Part shown: one piece after another, positions 61,126-64,000 of the stretch | Layout of the letters: each line of letters opens with the position of its first letter | How positions within the stretch are numbered: position 1 is the stretch's first letter | Origin: Siphonodentalium dalli | Lineage: Eukaryota > Mollusca > Scaphopoda > Gadilida > Siphonodentaliidae | Reading direction: 5' to 3' | Length of the DNA: 64,000 nucleotides | Assembly: GCA_032622095.1 (NCBI GenBank) | Contig: CP136061.1 | Span: 2,356,001 to 2,420,000 of the forward strand | Made by a program: the position numbers and the translations under genes | Notes under the pieces: generated by a model | Seen by the model: the letters and a program-made list of their open reading frames with translations, nothing else | Databases searched by the model: none | What the model was told of the DNA's origin: nothing

Positions 61126-61156
61126 GAATGTCTTTGAAGAAGCCGCAAGGACATTC
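61113..61156 (+). promoter_or_regulatory. -1 ribosomal frameshift signal between gag and pol
   Basis: Slippery heptamer T TTA AAC at 61,113-61,119, in the gag frame; spacer AGGTAA (61,120-61,125), which includes the gag stop; then an 11-bp stem, GAATGTCTTTG (61,126-61,136) with CAAGGACATTC (61,146-61,156), one G-U pair, and loop AAGAAGCCG. A -1 slip moves from the gag frame into the pol frame, which is open from 61,104. Confidence 0.85.
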
Positions 61157-64000
61157 TATAAATCATAATCGTCATCATCATAATACATCACATCAGAGCG
61201 CGATATATCAAACCAAAACCGTCTTCAAGACACCCTCAAAATTTACGACCATAAATAGATTTGCACCTAATTACCCAAAGCAAAATAGTTACGCAACTAA
61301 GCCAGCGACTGGTACCCTAGACACCAGAGCAGCACGTGTTACTATAAAAGAACAGAGACATCGTTCAGACCAGGCCAATAAATTGAAACCTAATACATCT
61401 TATCATGCTGATACGAACACGAACAAACACGTGCATTCTCCAATTATAAATATAAATTCCGCTGGTCACGTTAGAACAGATATGAATAAACGATTACATA
61501 AGATCGTTCCCAAACAAAAGGACATTCATAGTGAAGTAAACACTAAAACTCGAAACCAACGACAAGCTAATCGAATTGCAACGGTTTACCAAAATAATAA
61601 TAATAATGAGCCGAGTAAAAACTGTCAAAGTATAAATAACCAGTCTGAACAGATGCAATTGCATACATTACCTAAACTCAAATACCATGCAGAGATTGCA
61701 CAAGGACTGCAACAGCAAACGCCTTGTTCAACAATTATTAAAATTGGTAACCAACGCATTAGGGCATTACTTGACTCTGGTGCAAGTACAAGTTGCTTAA
61801 AATATGACGTATATCGATCCCTTCCAAATAAGCCCCCGTTAATAAAAGAAAAAATAATTCTGACCTCAGCAACAGGCCAAAATATGCAAGTAAACGGCAG
61901 TATACATTTGCCCTTCAAAATTGGATCAATGTCATTAGTACATAAATTCTTTATATTACCCAACCTAGCAAGATCAGCGATATTTGGTCGCAATTTTTTA
62001 ACAGACAAACATGTAAGACTCTATTTCGATTTGAATGCATTTAGAGTAGGCAACAAAACATTTCCCATGTTACAGGATTTACATATAGCATCATTGCTAC
62101 GTTCGCGGCAAGATATCAAATTACCACCCCATTCATGTGCATTGGTGAACACAAAAATAATTGGTACACCAGACATGTATGAGACACCATATCTTGGAGT
62201 AAGTCACGCCGATATCGGCATATTTAAGGATGAACCTAATGTGTCCATTATGGACGGGATAGTGTCTGCATCAAAACGAGATATACCGGTCATGATCATG
62301 AATAATTCAGACTCGTATATGTCTATATTTAAAGGTAATATAGTTGCGAAAACACATGGCCTAAGTTCAGACCAGATCTGTCAAACAAAGGCTAAGGTAC
62401 CCACCACAAATAAAATGAATGATTCTCAAGAAGTATTTAGTATAGAAAATCAAACAAAAATATCTAAGGCTGGCCAGAAACCTTTCAAATGGGACGATAT
62501 ATGTGCCCCCGACTACCACAAAATTGAACTACTTGAACTGATCTCCCAATATCAAGATGTGTTTACAAACGATCCAAATAAGGTAGGATTTTGCGATAAA
62601 ATAGTCATGCGTGTTGATACCAAACCAGATGCAGAACCTATCTTTTGTCGTGCTTATCCTACTCCATTACATAGACGCGAACACATGGAAAAAGCACTTC
62701 AAAAATTATTAGACGCTGGTATTATAAAGAAAACTACAAACGCGAGTTGGTCATTTCCTGCCTTATTGATCCGTAAGGGAATCGTAGATCCTAATGGAAA
62801 TCAAAATTATAGACTATGTATAGACCTGAGAAAGCTAAATAAAATCACCGTCCCATTACGATGGTACCTCCCCTCTTTTACCGAAGTTTCCAGCCGCCTC
62901 CAAAAATCCAAAGTTTTTTCCACAATCGACATTAGCCAAGCTTATCATGTTATCGGTGTTCTCAAAGAACATCAAGAAAAGTTAACTATGAACACAGATT
63001 TTGGATTGTTTTCTTTCACAAGGGCCCCATTTGGCTATTGCAACTCGAGCGTGACGTTTTTGACATTAATCCATAAAGCATTGGAAGGGTTAAGTTTTGT
63101 TGACAGCTTCGTCGACGATTTAATTTGTCACAGCGAAACGGAGGCCCTCCATAAACAGCACCTCAAAATAGTATTTGAACGACTCAGAGAGTATGGATTA
63201 GTAGCACGATTAACAAAGTCCCAATTTTATATGAAAGAAGTAAAATTTTTAGGGCATATCGTATCACAAAATGGAACCCGCCCAGATCCCGCCAAAGTTA
63301 AAGCCATACAAGATGTGCCAGCCCCAACATCAGTGAAAGAAGTCCGTAGAGTATTAGGGATTTTTAATTTTTATCGGAACTATTGTAAAGATTTCTCCGA
63401 CACTGCTGCATCATTAATTAAATTAACTGCTCGTTACGCAAAATTTGCATGGTCCGAAGAATGTCAAAATGCTTTTGATACACTAAAACAAAATTTGCAT
63501 AAAGTACCTACTCTGGCCTACCCTGATAGGAACAGGAAAATGATCTTATATTGCGATGCATCAATGCATTCAGTGGGGGGATCATTAGTCCAGCCATACC
63601 CAGAAAACAAATTAGAAACTGATATCAAAACCCCGGAATTTCCAATTTGCTTTGTTAGCAAAAAGTTGAATCACTCTCAACGAAATTACAGTACTACAGA
63701 GCGCGAAGCACTCGCCATATATGTATGTCTAAAGAAACTCAATTTCTATCTAGAAGGATCGGACGTAGAATTACGAACAGATCATTTACCCCTAGTTTCT
63801 ATGTTTCAAAATACTCAGATGGATAATAAACGTATTCAAAAATGGTTTATTGAAATTTCCGCATACAATCCAAAACTTACTTATATACAAGGGTCTGAAA
63901 ATATCGCCGCTGACTTTTGTTCCCGGGTGGACCCGACAAACCAACAGAGTATGTCAGAGTGTTCAATGGAGAGCGAAGAGAAAACGCCATATGACATAGC
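61113..64000 (+). CDS. Ty3/gypsy pol polyprotein, partial (protease, reverse transcriptase, RNase H)
   Basis: The frame is open from 61,104 to the window end. The entry is probably by frameshift; an ATG at 61,128 also exists. Counting from that Met: a polar, Asn/His-rich leader of about 200 residues; aspartic protease LLDSGAS (DSGA 216-219) with a later AIFGRNFL; reverse transcriptase with RLCIDLRKLNKIT, FSTIDISQAYHV, RAPFGYCNSSVTF and the catalytic FVDD (661-664, in place of the commoner YxDD); connection and RNase H with YCDAS (D 810), TEREALAIY and RTDHLPL. KFLGHIVSQNG and the domain order PR-RT-RH fit Ty3/gypsy. No stop or frameshift in 957 codons, so it looks young. Integrase would follow outside the window. 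The 127-aa minus ORF at 61,625-62,008 is a shadow. Confidence 0.93.

Noticed and set aside
61625-62008. 127-aa minus-strand ORF
   Set aside because: Lies fully inside the pol gene; antisense shadow.

Overview
The window is AT-rich animal DNA, most likely from a mollusc or another lophotrochozoan. Evidence: spliced genes with standard GT-AG introns, single-exon SRCR domains, a metazoan CIDE-N/SAMD3-like gene, and the dense mix of Helitron, Helentron-like, hAT, piggyBac, Harbinger, mariner and Ty3/gypsy remnants usual in bivalve and gastropod genomes. The species assignment is inference. No bacterial-style operon or RNA gene was found.

Layout. 1-2.3 kb: two small unassigned ORFs that may be retroelement debris. 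2.3-5.04 kb: a Helitron-type element ending in a GC hairpin and CTAG. 5.05-7.2 kb: degenerate repeats. 7.24-9.77 kb: an intact 844-codon transposase-like gene (two C2H2 fingers, CACTA/TNP2-like core). 11.2-31.4 kb: a seven-exon plus-strand gene for a CIDE-N domain protein with a SAMD3-like C-terminal body; all six splice junctions agree in phase. Its introns hold several small transposons whose termini and target duplications can be read directly.

31.4-38 kb is a transposon nest. A decayed copy of the 7.24-kb transposase is split by a Harbinger-type element, and next to it a 280-bp piggyBac-type MITE is split by a 949-bp hAT-type element. 38.2-42.1 kb holds two 297-bp SRCR exons of a minus-strand gene. 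43.3-47.06 kb is an old tandem segmental duplication.

47.06-61.0 kb is dominated by an 88-bp tandem repeat: a short outlying block, then about 110 copies. A second, inverted Helitron copy (47.56-51.08 kb) sits between the two blocks. Inside the main array a block of about 3,983 bp is tandemly duplicated and nearly identical. The array ends directly against the end of a Ty3/gypsy gag (CCHC zinc knuckle). There the sequence shows a textbook -1 ribosomal frameshift signal (TTTAAAC, 6-nt spacer, 11-bp stem-loop), followed by a pol ORF (protease, reverse transcriptase, RNase H) open to the end of the window.

The host genes here are the CIDE-N/SAMD3-like gene and the SRCR gene. Most of the remaining sequence is mobile or repetitive. 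The most notable observations are the frameshift signal, the large recent duplication within the 88-bp array, the dated nest of elements at 34.6-37.4 kb, and a likely frameshift in the first exon of the CIDE-N gene.
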